Positions 40,463-48,951 of a DNA stretch of 64,000 nucleotides are shown here, piece after piece. A program made the position numbers and the translations under genes. The notes below the pieces were generated by a model. That model was not told the DNA's origin, made no database searches, and saw only the letters and a program-made list of their open reading frames with translations. The first letter of the stretch is position 1. The number at the start of each line of letters is the position of its first letter. Origin of the DNA: Thraustochytrium sp. TN22 (Eukaryota > Sar > Bigyra > Thraustochytrida > Thraustochytriidae); assembly GCA_013306675.1 (NCBI GenBank), contig JABLUY010000016.1, positions 124,001 through 188,000 of the forward strand, written 5' to 3'.

Positions 40463-42784
40463 TCACTTGTTCTGGCGGAACCAAATAATCTCCTCCTCGT
40501 CGATCTCGCGGATGGAGCTAATGTTCTTGAAGAAAACCTTGGAGGCGCGCGAGTAATCGTAGGTCTTGTGCTTGCCAGGCGGCAGGTGGTCAGGGGGCAC
40601 CTCCTTGAAGCCGCGGTCGATGAACCATCCCTGGGTCTGCGTGGTGAGCACAAAGAGGTGTTTGATGTTCTGCGCGAAGGCGCGACGCAGACAGTACGAG
40701 AGGAGCGCATTGCCGATGCCGGCACCATGCAGAGCTTTGGAAACGGCGACGCAAGACATCTCGACGGCGCCGTTGCCGTATCGCGGGTCCGGATAGTGCT
40801 TGAGGTGGCAGCAGGCCAAAATGACTCCCTCGCGCTCGAAGACGATGAAGTTCTCGACGTCCTTTTCAATCATCTTGGGAGGGCGCGTGATGAGGATACC
40901 CGCGCGCTCGAGCGGTGCGATGAGGCTCTTGATGGCCTGCACGTCATGCACGCTGGCACCGCGAACGCCGTCGTAGAGGTTGGCGGAGATGAGGAGACCA
41001 ACACCGTCGCGCGTGCAGAGCTCGGAAATAATGCTGCCCTCGATGTGGCGCGAGACCAAGTGCGCGCGATGCACGCCGCCGCGCACCGCGCGGATGGCGC
41101 CTTGCATGTAGTCAAGAAACTGGAGCTTCCACTGCGTCTTGGGGTCGACGTCAGAGGAGTGCGACACGTAGTCCTGGCCGTCCTGGCCGAGCTCCAGCGC
41201 GAGGCGGCGCGTGAAGCTGTCCGCCACGTTGAGCGGCAGGTTGTGCACGATGGCGCCGCCGCGCTTGCGCATGTCGACCAGGCCCTCGCCGTTGTGCAAG
41301 AAGACGAGCTTGTTGGCCTTGAGGTCGATGGCCGCCTGCACGGCGACATCCTCGGAACGGCAGTGGTAGATGGAGCCGCTCTGCGAGACACCGAGGTGGC
41401 TGAGCACGACGACGTCGCCCTCGTCCAGCAGCTTATGCACGCGCTCGGCGGCCACCTTTTTCACGATGCCGGTGTGCAAGAAGTCAATGCCACCACGCAC
41501 GCCGAAAGCGATGGCGCGCACAAAGTTGCCCGAAGTGACCTGCACCGAGCCGACGCCCGTGGGCGAGTTCATGAGCCCGCGCGTGAGCAAGCTCTCAATG
41601 TACAGGCGCACGTGGCCCGCCACACTCTGGCAGTGATAGAGCGTCTCCGTGTCGCACACGCGGTTGCCCTGCACGAAAAGCGACTTTTTGCCCACCTGCT
41701 CGAGCTTGCGTCTGATTTGCGGCCGGCAGCCGGCCACCAGCACGGGCTTGATGCCCAGCGTCTTGAGCAAGATGATGTCGTGCATGACCTGCTCGGCCAT
41801 GCCGGATTCCAGCACCTCTCCCGGCACGTGGATCACCACCGTCGAACCGAAGTGCACGGCGATGTACGGCGCCATGGACCTGAAAACCTGGTAGCCGGTG
41901 AGCCGCTCGTCCTTGGCGCGGTCCGACTCGCTCACATCCGGGAGCACCTGCAAGTTGTCCGTCTGAAAGAGCTCCGCGCGCTTGTCGTAGCGGTCCAACA
42001 GCGCCTCGTCCTCGAAGTCGGCCGCGGCGGCCTCCACCTCGGCACGCGTGCGGTGCTGGAAAATGCTGGGCGGCCCGCTGCCCTCATCCTCGCTCTCCGC
42101 GCCGGGCTCTCGCTGCAGGGAGTACGAGCCGGCCAGGTCCTCGCTGCCGGACGCGCCCGCAGTGCTCGCCGTCGCCGCCGCGGACGACGACGACGACGAC
42201 GACCCTGTCCCGTCCCCGTGGTGGGCGGCCCTCTCTGGGTGCCGGTAGCCCTCCTCGCGCGCCTCGTTGTGCATGCGCTCCTCGCGCTCCAGTTCCCGGG
42301 CGGTTCGCGAGTCCTCGAGCGCGGCTGGCGAGTGTTCGCTGCCGTCCTGGCCGTTCGCGGCCAGGTCTTGCTGGTTCGCGGCGGCGCGCGGCTGCTGCGC
42401 CGAGCCGGGCGGCTCGTATTCGTCCTCGGGCTCCAGCGGCTTGGGCTTGGCGCCGCCCGTCGTGGGCCGGAAGAAGTCCGCCGTCAGCATGCGCCGCATG
42501 CTCACGACGCCATTGCCCGGCAGCACCTCAACGCCGTCTGCGTCGCCGTCGCCCTGCGCCCGCAGCCGTTGCAGCTCCTGCAGCTGCTGCAGCCTCCGCG
42601 CCTCCACGCGCTCCTGCACGGCCGCGGTCTTGTCGCCGTCACTGTTCTTCTTGTCGCCGCCGCCGCCGCCGCCGTCGTTGGGCCCTGACCCGCTCGCGGA
42701 GCACAACGTGCGCACGCGCGCCACGGGCGCCTCTCGCGCGCCTATCCTGGCCGCCGCGCGCGCTGCTGCCGCGCGCAAAGCCAT
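40463..42784 (-). CDS. NAGS: N-acetylglutamate synthase, ArgA-type (amino-acid kinase + GNAT)
   Basis: 773 aa. It acetylates glutamate with acetyl-CoA, the first step of arginine synthesis. The N-terminus (MALRAAAARAAARIGARE) is Arg/Ala-rich with no acid at first and fits a mitochondrial or plastid-like transit peptide. Residues 40-260 are a disordered Gln/Ser/Asp-rich linker. The kinase-like regulatory domain spans about 295-600 (TVVIHVPGEVLE, PVLVAGCRPQIRRKLE). The GNAT domain spans about 630-765 (FIVFEREGVILACCHLKHYP, AGIGNALLSYCL, LFVLTTQTQGWFIDRGFKEV). The TQTxxWFxxRGF and YDYSRASKVFFK signatures are those of bacterial/plant ArgA rather than fungal/animal NAGS. The linker makes it longer than the ~440 aa bacterial enzyme. 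Start is the ATG at 42784; the frame upstream begins at TTG. Confidence 0.94.
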   Translation of the reverse strand: MALRAAAARAAARIGAREAPVARVRTLCSASGSGPNDGGGGGGDKKNSDGDKTAAVQERVEARRLQQLQELQRLRAQGDGDADGVEVLPGNGVVSMRRMLTADFFRPTTGGAKPKPLEPEDEYEPPGSAQQPRAAANQQDLAANGQDGSEHSPAALEDSRTARELEREERMHNEAREEGYRHPERAAHHGDGTGSSSSSSSAAATASTAGASGSEDLAGSYSLQREPGAESEDEGSGPPSIFQHRTRAEVEAAAADFEDEALLDRYDKRAELFQTDNLQVLPDVSESDRAKDERLTGYQVFRSMAPYIAVHFGSTVVIHVPGEVLESGMAEQVMHDIILLKTLGIKPVLVAGCRPQIRRKLEQVGKKSLFVQGNRVCDTETLYHCQSVAGHVRLYIESLLTRGLMNSPTGVGSVQVTSGNFVRAIAFGVRGGIDFLHTGIVKKVAAERVHKLLDEGDVVVLSHLGVSQSGSIYHCRSEDVAVQAAIDLKANKLVFLHNGEGLVDMRKRGGAIVHNLPLNVADSFTRRLALELGQDGQDYVSHSSDVDPKTQWKLQFLDYMQGAIRAVRGGVHRAHLVSRHIEGSIISELCTRDGVGLLISANLYDGVRGASVHDVQAIKSLIAPLERAGILITRPPKMIEKDVENFIVFEREGVILACCHLKHYPDPRYGNGAVEMSCVAVSKALHGAGIGNALLSYCLRRAFAQNIKHLFVLTTQTQGWFIDRGFKEVPPDHLPPGKHKTYDYSRASKVFFKNISSIREIDEEEIIWFRQNK

Positions 42785-43070
42785 CGACCTGCAGTGCAAG
42801 CTTTCCGCGCAACCTGGCAAAGCTGAGGAGCTTTCGCCGCAGCCGCTGCCCCAGGCCGCGTGCGCCGCTCGCGCCGCGCCAGCCCGCGCCTGGCGGGGCT
42901 GGGGCGGGCCGGGCGGGCGGCCGCTCGCCGCGCCGCCGCCGCGCCACGCCGCGCCGAGCTGCGCCGAGCCGCCGCCGCCGAGCCGCCGCGCTCCAGGGCC
43001 GGGTTGTGCCTTTGCAGCGCGGGCGTCGACGCCGTGGATAGCGGAGCAAGTTAGAGCTAAAACTACGTGC

Positions 43071-43088
43071 CCGGGTACCGGTACCCGG
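43071..43088. repeat. 18-bp perfect palindrome (GGTACC type)
   Basis: CCGGGTACCGGTACCCGG reads the same on both strands and is followed by another GGTACCC. It lies about 290 bp upstream of the NAGS ATG. Related GTACC palindromes recur at 45525, 48883 and 50613. Confidence 0.9.
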
Positions 43089-43534
43089 TACCCTACGAAC
43101 TTAGCTTACCACAATGGTCATTTGATCTGAGCTGATGATGGAAAGGACAGCAACGACACTGGCGCACGTGCAGAGAGACGCCCTGTGGGCGAGTTTGCCA
43201 TATGATTGGATTGTGAGGGAGACCGGAGGCCAGCCTTTGCGAAGTTTGCAGGCTCAGGCTCGAGCATTCCATTGCAGCGTGGATTCACTTGAAGAGGCCT
43301 AACTTGCAGTGAACGTCAAGTTGTCACGGTGGTGGCTTCAAGTTGTCCGGCGACAGCACGCAACGACTTGACGCCGCCTCGCGTCCGAATCAGACCAGTG
43401 GGCCGGGGCGCGATCGCCAAATCCCTGCTGGGTATGCGGCGAACCTTGAGGCGCCGCTCCCAGTCGATCCCCCGCTCCCGGCGACAGGATTCGATTATCT
43501 CCGGCACGCCGCTCTTGAGAAAGCGAAAGAGCCT

Positions 43535-43930
43535 GACTCACTGCGCGGGAATCACAACACGAGAGTGAACACTCTTGCAACAGCGGTACGGAATAATGGT
43601 CGCTTTTGCGTGCGGCTGTGGGGGACTTGAGTCATCTGTACAGTGACTGGACACGCTTGCATCGGCCCGGCGCCGTGCGTCTCGATTGGAGGCACGGCGC
43701 CCGCTCGATTCATGGATGGCGTTTGCCTAATAACAGTATGTCATGAGTATGACTCGGGACACCTGGCGCCTGGCCCCGCACAGTCAAAAGTCTGGTCTGG
43801 GCGATATCCGCGCAGGGGGCAGCGCGCGACTCAGCCAGGGGTCTTGAGGCGCCAGCGTTCCGTACCGCTGCTGCAAGTGCTCACGCGTGCTCACTTTTGT
43901 CTTGTGATTCCCGCGCCAGTAGTGAGCAGA
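43535..43930. repeat. Imperfect inverted repeat, possible MITE or tRNA-unrelated hairpin element
   Basis: The left arm (about 43535-43601) reads GCGCGGGAATCACAACAC ... AGTGAACAC ... TTGCAACAGCGGTACGGAA. The right arm (about 43847-43930), read on the minus strand, gives GCGCGGGAATCACAAGAC ... AGTGAGCAC ... TTGCAGCAGCGGTACGGAA, with one small gap. About 245 bp lie between. No open frame for a transposase is seen. The structure suits a non-autonomous inverted-repeat element, or two inverted copies of a dispersed repeat. Confidence 0.65.
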
Positions 43931-44412
43931 CTCGGAGCAACCGGGCTCCGACTCACTGTCAGTGACTGTCAGTGACTGTGGTGAGGGTGGCGCGGCTGCG
44001 GCGAACGCAGACCGAGACAGGCAACAAATGGGACGCGCGTCACGCGCCGCAGCCTGCTCGGAGTCGGAGGAGTGGCGAGCAAGGTCACGACTCGCTTGGG
44101 AAGTTGGGAGCAGGAGGTGGCGAACAAGGTCACGCACGCTGACCGTGGAGGGCGCGCTGCCAATGCGATCATGCTGCCCATGCGATGTTGCCCGAGATGC
44201 GACTCGCTGGTGAGAGGAATCTCCAGGTTCGCCCAGCGAACGGCAGAACAATTCGGTCCGAGTCGGCAACGCCGCGCCGCGCGAGAGCGAGGGCGAGAGC
44301 GAGCTGGGAGGACCAGAACCCCCAGAAGCGCCCAGAACTTTAACGCGAGGTGAGGCCCTGAGGCCTGCGAATGCAAGCGAGAGGAAAGGGACACAGACGC
44401 AGAGGCGCAGAG

Positions 44413-45372
44413 ATGAAGGCAGCCTTCGAGGTGGCGGTGGTGGGCGGCGGGCCGGCGGGCCTGTCGGCGGCGCTCACGCTGGGCCGCGCGCGCCGCAAGA
44501 CCGTGGTCCTGGACAGCGGCGTGTACAGGAACCGGTTCACGCGCCACGCAAATGGAACGCTGACGCGCGACAATACGTCACCCGAGGACCTGCGTGCAGC
44601 CGGCCTCCACGACCTGGGGCGGTATGCCACCGTCGACGTGATGACGGCCAAGGTGGAGCGCCTCGACCGACTGGATGTCGAGGAGGACGGCTTCGTGCTC
44701 GAGCTCGAGGACGGCGAATCCATCACCGCCAACAAGGTCATCTTCGCGACCGGCATGGTCGACGAGCTGCCGGCGGTGCGCGGCCTCGCGGACCTCTGGG
44801 GCCATCGCGTGCACCACTGCGTGTACTGCGACGGTTTCGAGGTCGGCGACGAGTGCCTCGGCTTCATCGTAAACCCGATGTTGCCGGCAGAGGCCCTGGT
44901 CAGCCACATGGCGCACGCTTCCATGTGGACTGACCGCCTCGTCGTGCTCGCCAACGGTGCCGCGATTGACGACGCCTCGCGCGCTACGCTGGCAGCCTGC
45001 GGCCACGAGGTTGTTGACGATGAGCTCGTCCAGGTGCAGGAGGACCTCGACGCGGACGGCGTCGTCGTCAAGACTGCCAGCGGCGCCAACCTTCCCTTCA
45101 AGGCGCTCTTCACCTACACGCGCGTGGAGCCCGCCGCCAAGGCCATCCTCGAGCAGGTCGGCTGCGAGCTCAAGACGATGGACGCCTTCGGCTCGCACAT
45201 TGTCGTCGACGATCACCAGCAGACTACTGTGCCGGGCATCTACGCTGCCGGCGACGCCAGCACGATCATGCACAGCGTCGTCATCGCCGCAGCCTCCGGC
45301 TTCAAGACCGCCGTCTTCACCAATTACGCGCTTGCGCTCGACAAGATGGCGCGCGCTGTCGCTGGCCCTTGA
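44413..45372 (+). CDS. Thioredoxin-reductase-like FAD/NAD(P) flavoprotein (GliT-type)
   Basis: 319 aa. A two-dinucleotide-fold flavoprotein of the low-molecular-weight thioredoxin reductase superfamily. VAVVGGGPAGLSAAL is the FAD-binding GxGxxG; VIFATGMVDELPAV follows the usual ATG motif; VPGIYAAGDAS is the second FAD motif. HHCVYCDGFE gives a CxxC redox pair (Cys136, Cys139) at the place used by thioredoxin reductase and by fungal dithiol oxidases such as GliT. The NAD(P) half lacks a crisp GxGxxA/G: GFIVNPMLPAEALV stands in its place, as in oxidase-type members that use O2. Such an oxidase is thus more likely than a true thioredoxin reductase. A weaker upstream in-frame ATG is at 44371; I prefer 44413 because it starts just before the FAD fold. 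Single exon. Confidence 0.85.
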   Translation: MKAAFEVAVVGGGPAGLSAALTLGRARRKTVVLDSGVYRNRFTRHANGTLTRDNTSPEDLRAAGLHDLGRYATVDVMTAKVERLDRLDVEEDGFVLELEDGESITANKVIFATGMVDELPAVRGLADLWGHRVHHCVYCDGFEVGDECLGFIVNPMLPAEALVSHMAHASMWTDRLVVLANGAAIDDASRATLAACGHEVVDDELVQVQEDLDADGVVVKTASGANLPFKALFTYTRVEPAAKAILEQVGCELKTMDAFGSHIVVDDHQQTTVPGIYAAGDASTIMHSVVIAAASGFKTAVFTNYALALDKMARAVAGP

Positions 45373-45524
45373 ACCACACTGTCCATCTCAGGCTCAGCTC
45401 ACCAGCCAGACTTTTACCTCCTAAATTAGCACATGTAGAGAACAGCCAAGGCATCTTTCTTTCTTTCTCCTCGCGACGTCGCCCTGCCTTGGGCGCTCCG
45501 CCAGCTCAGGCTCAGTGGCAGTGA

Positions 45525-45538
45525 TACCAGTACTGGTA
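45525..45538. repeat. 14-bp perfect palindrome
   Basis: TACCAGTACTGGTA lies about 75 bp upstream of the next plus-strand ATG and is followed by CCCG. It belongs to the recurring GTACC-type palindromes of the spacers. Confidence 0.8.
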
Positions 45539-45611
45539 CCCGTTGTGGGCCCGTACCACCACCTGGACTCGGCAGCCAAGCGGCGAACCGCGCCGCAAAC
45601 CGCAAGCGCCC

Positions 45612-47132
45612 ATGGAGCGGCGCGCGGCGTGCGTGGGGTGCGCGGCGCTGCTGGCGCTGCTGGCGCTGCTGGCGCTGACGGCACTGGCGACGCTCGCACC
45701 GCACGAGCTCAGCGAGAAGGGCGCGGCAGACCTGCTGCTCCAGGGCGTTGTAGTTCATGTGGGCGACGGCGACGGCGACGGCCACGGCGACGGCAACGGC
45801 GCGGGCGAGGGCGCGGGCAGAGTGACCAGCGCGGAGGAAGACGCTGCAGCTGCGCAGGCGGCGGAAAATGCGAAGCTGCTGGACGCGCCCATCGACGAGG
45901 ACGGGGAGGGAGCAGAGGAAGAGCGCAAAAGGGAGACTGGCTCTGCGCCAGCCATGAAGAAGCGCGCACAGCGCACCCTGGTGACAACCGAGATCGCCGC
46001 GAGCCACCGCTGGCAGTTCGAGCTCTTGTTTGCGCCGTCCTGGAAGAGTCTCCAGTGGTCGCAGGACTCGGCTGTCAGGCCTGACCTCTTCGTGGCTTGC
46101 GAGCCGGACGCGTGCACGCCGGTCGAGCGCATGGGGTGCCAGCGCGTGGACGCCGCCAAAGAGATCGACCCGGCCCTGTTTGCGATCCCAGACGACCCGG
46201 AGGAAGACGCGCGCACCGGCCTGCGCTGCTACTATGCCCTCACCAAGCCGATGGATCCCGGCGCGTACCGCTTTTTGCAGTCGCTCACCTTCATGGTGGA
46301 GTCGCCGCTGGTCGACATCATCCACATGGGCATTTACGACCACATCATGCGGTCTGACGCCGACGCCATCCTGGCGCCCGGCATCCTCAGGTACTTCCCG
46401 GAGGAGGAGGAGGCCTGGATTGGCCGCGGTTTCGCCGGCGTCGACCTCACGCAGGTGCTCTTGTACAACTTTACCACGCAGGTGATGCACCGCAAGGAGA
46501 TCGTGCCGAACGCTTTCCAGACGCGTAAGGACATGCAGAGCACCTTTTACGTGCACAATGACATTGCCTTCGACTTGGTATCCACCATCGTCAATGTCAG
46601 CTCCCTGGTGCGGGAGAAGGGCTTTGACCCAGAGTTCTGCGCGACCCTGCCCAACACCGAGGCCGCCAAGCTCCTTGCGCCGGGCAAGACCAGGCTGTGC
46701 AAGTGGCCCTATTGGCACGACGGCGTCGCCACGCTCTACGCCACCTCCATCGCCGTCAATACGCTCGTCAAGAGAGTCAGCATCACCGACAAGCTCGATG
46801 CACTTGCCGCGCCCGTCGGGTCCTATTCGCGCGACGCCGAGCAGGTCGTGCAGTCCCACCTCCTCCCGCACAAGTACAGCTTCCGCACCATGATTCTGCC
46901 GCACCTCGACGAGTTCTGCAAGAACCACAAGGCCTTCATCCAGGATGTCGTCCTCAAGGAAGTCAAAGGAAACGACCGTGCGCGCGGTGTCTACGAGGCC
47001 TTCCTTCATCGCCAGGGACAGGATCGCTCTCTCTACAACCACATTGGCGACATCTTCTTCACCAGCATCGACAAGCTCTACTGCAATCTCGATCCGAGCG
47101 ACCCCGAGAGGTTTCAAATGCGCATGCGATAA
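45612..47132 (+). CDS. Secretory-pathway protein, glycosyltransferase-like (DUF7164-like)
   Basis: 506 aa. The N-terminus (MERRAACVGCAALLALLALL) is a signal peptide or type II membrane anchor, followed by a Gly/Asp-rich stem. The folded part starts near residue 120 (LVTTEIAASHRWQFELLFAP) and has IYDHIMRSDADAILAPGILR, a DxD-like motif at Asp249/Asp251 such as metal-dependent glycosyltransferases use. It continues with HNDIAFDLVSTIVNVSSLVR and WPYWHDGVATLYATSIAVN. I recall a similar layout in the DUF7164 proteins of algae and oomycetes, but this is from memory and untested. Inferred role: Golgi or secreted sugar transfer. The frame is open upstream to a TTG; the ATG at 45612 is preferred because the anchor follows at once. 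Single exon. Confidence 0.7.
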   Translation: MERRAACVGCAALLALLALLALTALATLAPHELSEKGAADLLLQGVVVHVGDGDGDGHGDGNGAGEGAGRVTSAEEDAAAAQAAENAKLLDAPIDEDGEGAEEERKRETGSAPAMKKRAQRTLVTTEIAASHRWQFELLFAPSWKSLQWSQDSAVRPDLFVACEPDACTPVERMGCQRVDAAKEIDPALFAIPDDPEEDARTGLRCYYALTKPMDPGAYRFLQSLTFMVESPLVDIIHMGIYDHIMRSDADAILAPGILRYFPEEEEAWIGRGFAGVDLTQVLLYNFTTQVMHRKEIVPNAFQTRKDMQSTFYVHNDIAFDLVSTIVNVSSLVREKGFDPEFCATLPNTEAAKLLAPGKTRLCKWPYWHDGVATLYATSIAVNTLVKRVSITDKLDALAAPVGSYSRDAEQVVQSHLLPHKYSFRTMILPHLDEFCKNHKAFIQDVVLKEVKGNDRARGVYEAFLHRQGQDRSLYNHIGDIFFTSIDKLYCNLDPSDPERFQMRMR

Positions 47133-47292
47133 GGCAGAAACAACCACTGCGAAAGATGAGATCCTGACACAAACCAGTGAACAGAACCTGACACAAGCCA
47201 GTGAACAGAACAAGCAAGTGAAGTGAGCGACGACCTCGGGCGCACTGGGCCGCAGGCCGAGCCGAGTTCTGGGCTCGAGTTGAGGGCTCAAG

Positions 47293-47598
47293 TCGATGCG
47301 AGCCCTCGAGTCGATGCGAGCCCTTGAGTCGATGCGAGCCCTCGAGTCGATGCGAGCCCTCGAGTCGATGCGAGCCCTCGAGTCGATGCGAGCCCTCGAG
47401 TCGATGCGAGCCCTCGAGTCGATGCGAGCCCTCGAGTCGATGCGAGCCCTCGAGTCGATGCGAGCCCTCGAGTCGATGCGAGCCCTCGAGTCGATGCGAG
47501 CCCTCGAGTCGATGCGAGCCCTCGAGTCGATGCGAGCCCTCGAGTCGATGCGAGCCCTCGAGTCGATGCGAGCCCTCGAGTCGATGCGAGCCCTCGAG
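47293..47598. repeat. 18-bp minisatellite, 17 copies
   Basis: Seventeen head-to-tail copies of TCGATGCGAGCCCTCGAG, nearly all identical; the second has one T for C. Each unit holds the palindrome CTCGAG. Because 18 is a multiple of three, all frames stay open and give hexapeptide repeats on both strands. It lies about 160 bp after the stop of the glycosyltransferase-like gene. Confidence 0.97.
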
Positions 47599-47623
47599 TC
47601 GCTCGCTCGTGCTTCAAGTTGTA

Positions 47624-47694
47624 GTGCTACTAGCTCTAGCACCCGGAAATGGTCCATGTAGTGCTACTAGCTAGTAGCACCTGGAAATGGTCCA
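47624..47694. repeat. Direct repeat carrying a 20-bp perfect palindrome
   Basis: Two copies, 37 bp apart, of GTGCTACTAGCT...AGCACC(C/T)GGAAATGGTCCA. In the second copy GTGCTACTAGCTAGTAGCAC (47661-47680) is a perfect 20-bp palindrome. A similar CTAGCTAG palindrome is at 60497-60514. It lies just downstream of the tRNA-Pro gene. Confidence 0.85.
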
Positions 47695-47721
47695 AAGCCC
47701 AATTGGCCCAAATTAGAGTGC

Positions 47722-47734
47722 AAAAAAAAAAAAA
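47722..47734 (-). terminator. Pol III terminator of tRNA-Pro
   Basis: Thirteen A residues on the plus strand form a T13 run on the tRNA strand, two nucleotides past the discriminator base. This is a strong RNA polymerase III stop. Confidence 0.9.
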
Positions 47735-47736
47735 CC

Positions 47737-47826
47737 AGATCGCGGCGGAATTCGAATCCGCGACCCCCTCTATCTGTCTAGATGCCTAGCCCAAAAGAGG
47801 GATGCTAACCACTACACCACGCGACC
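47737..47826 (-). tRNA. tRNA-Pro (UGG) with a 17-nt intron
   Basis: Read on the minus strand the sequence folds as a complete cloverleaf. Acceptor GGTCGCG pairs with CGCGATC (one G-U). The D arm is GTGTAGTGGTTAGCAT; the anticodon stem is CCTCT/AGAGG around loop TT-TGG-G...T; the variable region is GGGTC; the T arm GCGGA-TTCGAAT-TCCGC pairs perfectly. The anticodon TGG reads proline. A 17-nt intron (47773-47789) lies after position 37, the canonical nuclear site. Without it the anticodon arm is CCTCTTTTGGGTAGAGG. Both internal promoter boxes are intact, and a T13 terminator follows. A Gln (UUG) reading would need a one-base shift of the stem and gives a less regular variable loop. Confidence 0.93.
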
Positions 47827-47867
47827 GGTGACAGGATTCTCCTGTCACTCGATCTGCTGAACGGAGC

Positions 47868-48565
47868 GTGATAAGGGCTAGGAGCATGGTGCTGGCGAAG
47901 GAAGAAAGAGAGAGACAGACACATCGCTCCCGTCGCTCTCGTGGTGGCCGCCCTGGCCGCCCTGGCCGCGGCGGCGCGCTCCTGGGCGGCGGCACCGCGT
48001 TGGCGAACCCGTTCTGCAGTGTATTTACCTTCGCATCGGACTATTTCGCGCTCGACATCAAGAGCACAACCCACGGCGGCACGACGTACCTGTACATGTT
48101 CAATTGCGCGAGTATGCCGCTCACGGCCTTGGACAACGACGTGCGCATCTTCACGGACGAGACGGACGTTACGATACGATTGACTGCTCGCGGTCCTTCG
48201 TGCTCTTCGACACCGAGGAGGACCCGGCCCTCTTTCACAGGCTGCCGTTCACCGAGGTCACGGAGATCAGCGCCACCCACGAGGTCCCCTCGCGCGACGA
48301 GATCGCGGACGGCTCCCTCCTCTACTTCGCGCGTTCAAGGGGCTCGTGGACGAGAGCACGTCCTTGCGCATCAAGACCAACACCACCTCGCCGCGCGTGG
48401 TGCCCATGGACAACATCCTTTGCCAGTTCGCGCTGACCGAGACGCTCCTGCGCTCAGCTACCTACGTGGACCAACCCGGCGCGGACTTCAAGTTCCTCAT
48501 CAGCATCCATCCATCTCAACGTGACTGACCTTGTGACCGTTTGGGTTGAGCCACCCGGGGTGTAG
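47868..48565 (+). pseudogene. Broken gene of unknown family
   Basis: Protein-like sequence is spread over all three plus frames in turn: CSVFTFASDYFALDIKST, SFVLFDTEEDPALFHRLPF, TSLRIKTNTTSPRVVPMDN and NVTDLVTVWVEPPGV. The breaks number about three or four, and none has intron signals. A hydrophobic run near 47945-47985 suggests an original signal peptide, so the ancestor was probably secreted. I do not recognise the family. A fully intact relative elsewhere in the genome, or sequencing errors, cannot be excluded. Confidence 0.55.
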
Positions 48566-48951
48566 GCGGGAGCGCGCGTTGAGCCTGTTTTTTCCAACTT
48601 GCGTGTGCCGCGCCGCGCGACCCGCGCCAGCGTGCCGCAATACACCGCGTCCCGAAGGGTTTCCCTACTTACCGGACCAGGAAGCGCCAGCACTCGCAGG
48701 CTGCCCCCCCGGCGGCGGGACGCGCAGCGACTGTCCCGCGCGGCGGCGCGTGGGCAATGCGGACATCCGCGCGGGAAGCTCGATCTGCGCGGCGCGGCGC
48801 GGCGCGGCGCGGCGCGAGGAGGCGCGAGGCGACGCGAGGCGACGCGAGGAGGCGCGAGGAGGCGCGGCGCAGCAGAGGCGATAGTACCGGTACTCGGTCC
48901 GGACCGGCTTGGCGCGGCTTGGCGCGGCCAGAGGGCCCGAAAAGGCCAGCT
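48566..48951. other. 5' flank of the RIIa-GAF gene with paired palindromes
   Basis: It holds GC-rich imperfect repeats of GGCGCGAGGA (about 48790-48870) and two abutting perfect 12-bp palindromes at 48883-48906, 45 bp before the ATG. No gene is supportable here. Confidence 0.5.
48883..48906. repeat. Two adjacent 12-bp perfect palindromes
   Basis: AGTACCGGTACT (48883-48894) is followed directly by CGGTCCGGACCG (48895-48906), then by GGCGCGGCTT-type direct repeats. They are likely in the promoter or 5' UTR of the next gene. Confidence 0.85.

Larger units (their letters stand above)
42785..44412. other. 1.6-kb spacer with an inverted repeat and palindrome
   Basis: The first 250 bp are GCC-rich NAGS 5' flank. 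An 18-bp perfect palindrome lies at 43071-43088 and an imperfect inverted repeat at 43535-43930. Base composition between 43090 and 44340 is more even than in the genes. TGTCAGTGAC repeats lie near 43960-43978, and a CAAGGTCACG motif is repeated near 44085 and 44127. No gene is supportable. Confidence 0.5.

Noticed and set aside
40430-40470. tRNA T-arm-like GGTTCGACTCC on the minus strand
   Set aside because: No acceptor, D or anticodon arms around it; it overlaps the NAGS 3' end.
40118-42688. 856-codon plus-strand frame over NAGS
   Set aside because: Codon-bias shadow of a clear enzyme on the other strand.
47293-47598. Possible CRISPR-like array
   Set aside because: Units are directly adjacent with no spacers, and the genome is eukaryotic; it is a minisatellite.
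45426-47657. 743-codon minus-strand frame with 17 RIDSRA-type repeats
   Set aside because: It is the antisense of the glycosyltransferase-like gene plus the 18-bp minisatellite. The sense strand has a signal anchor and a sensible domain, and the antisense sequence is low complexity.
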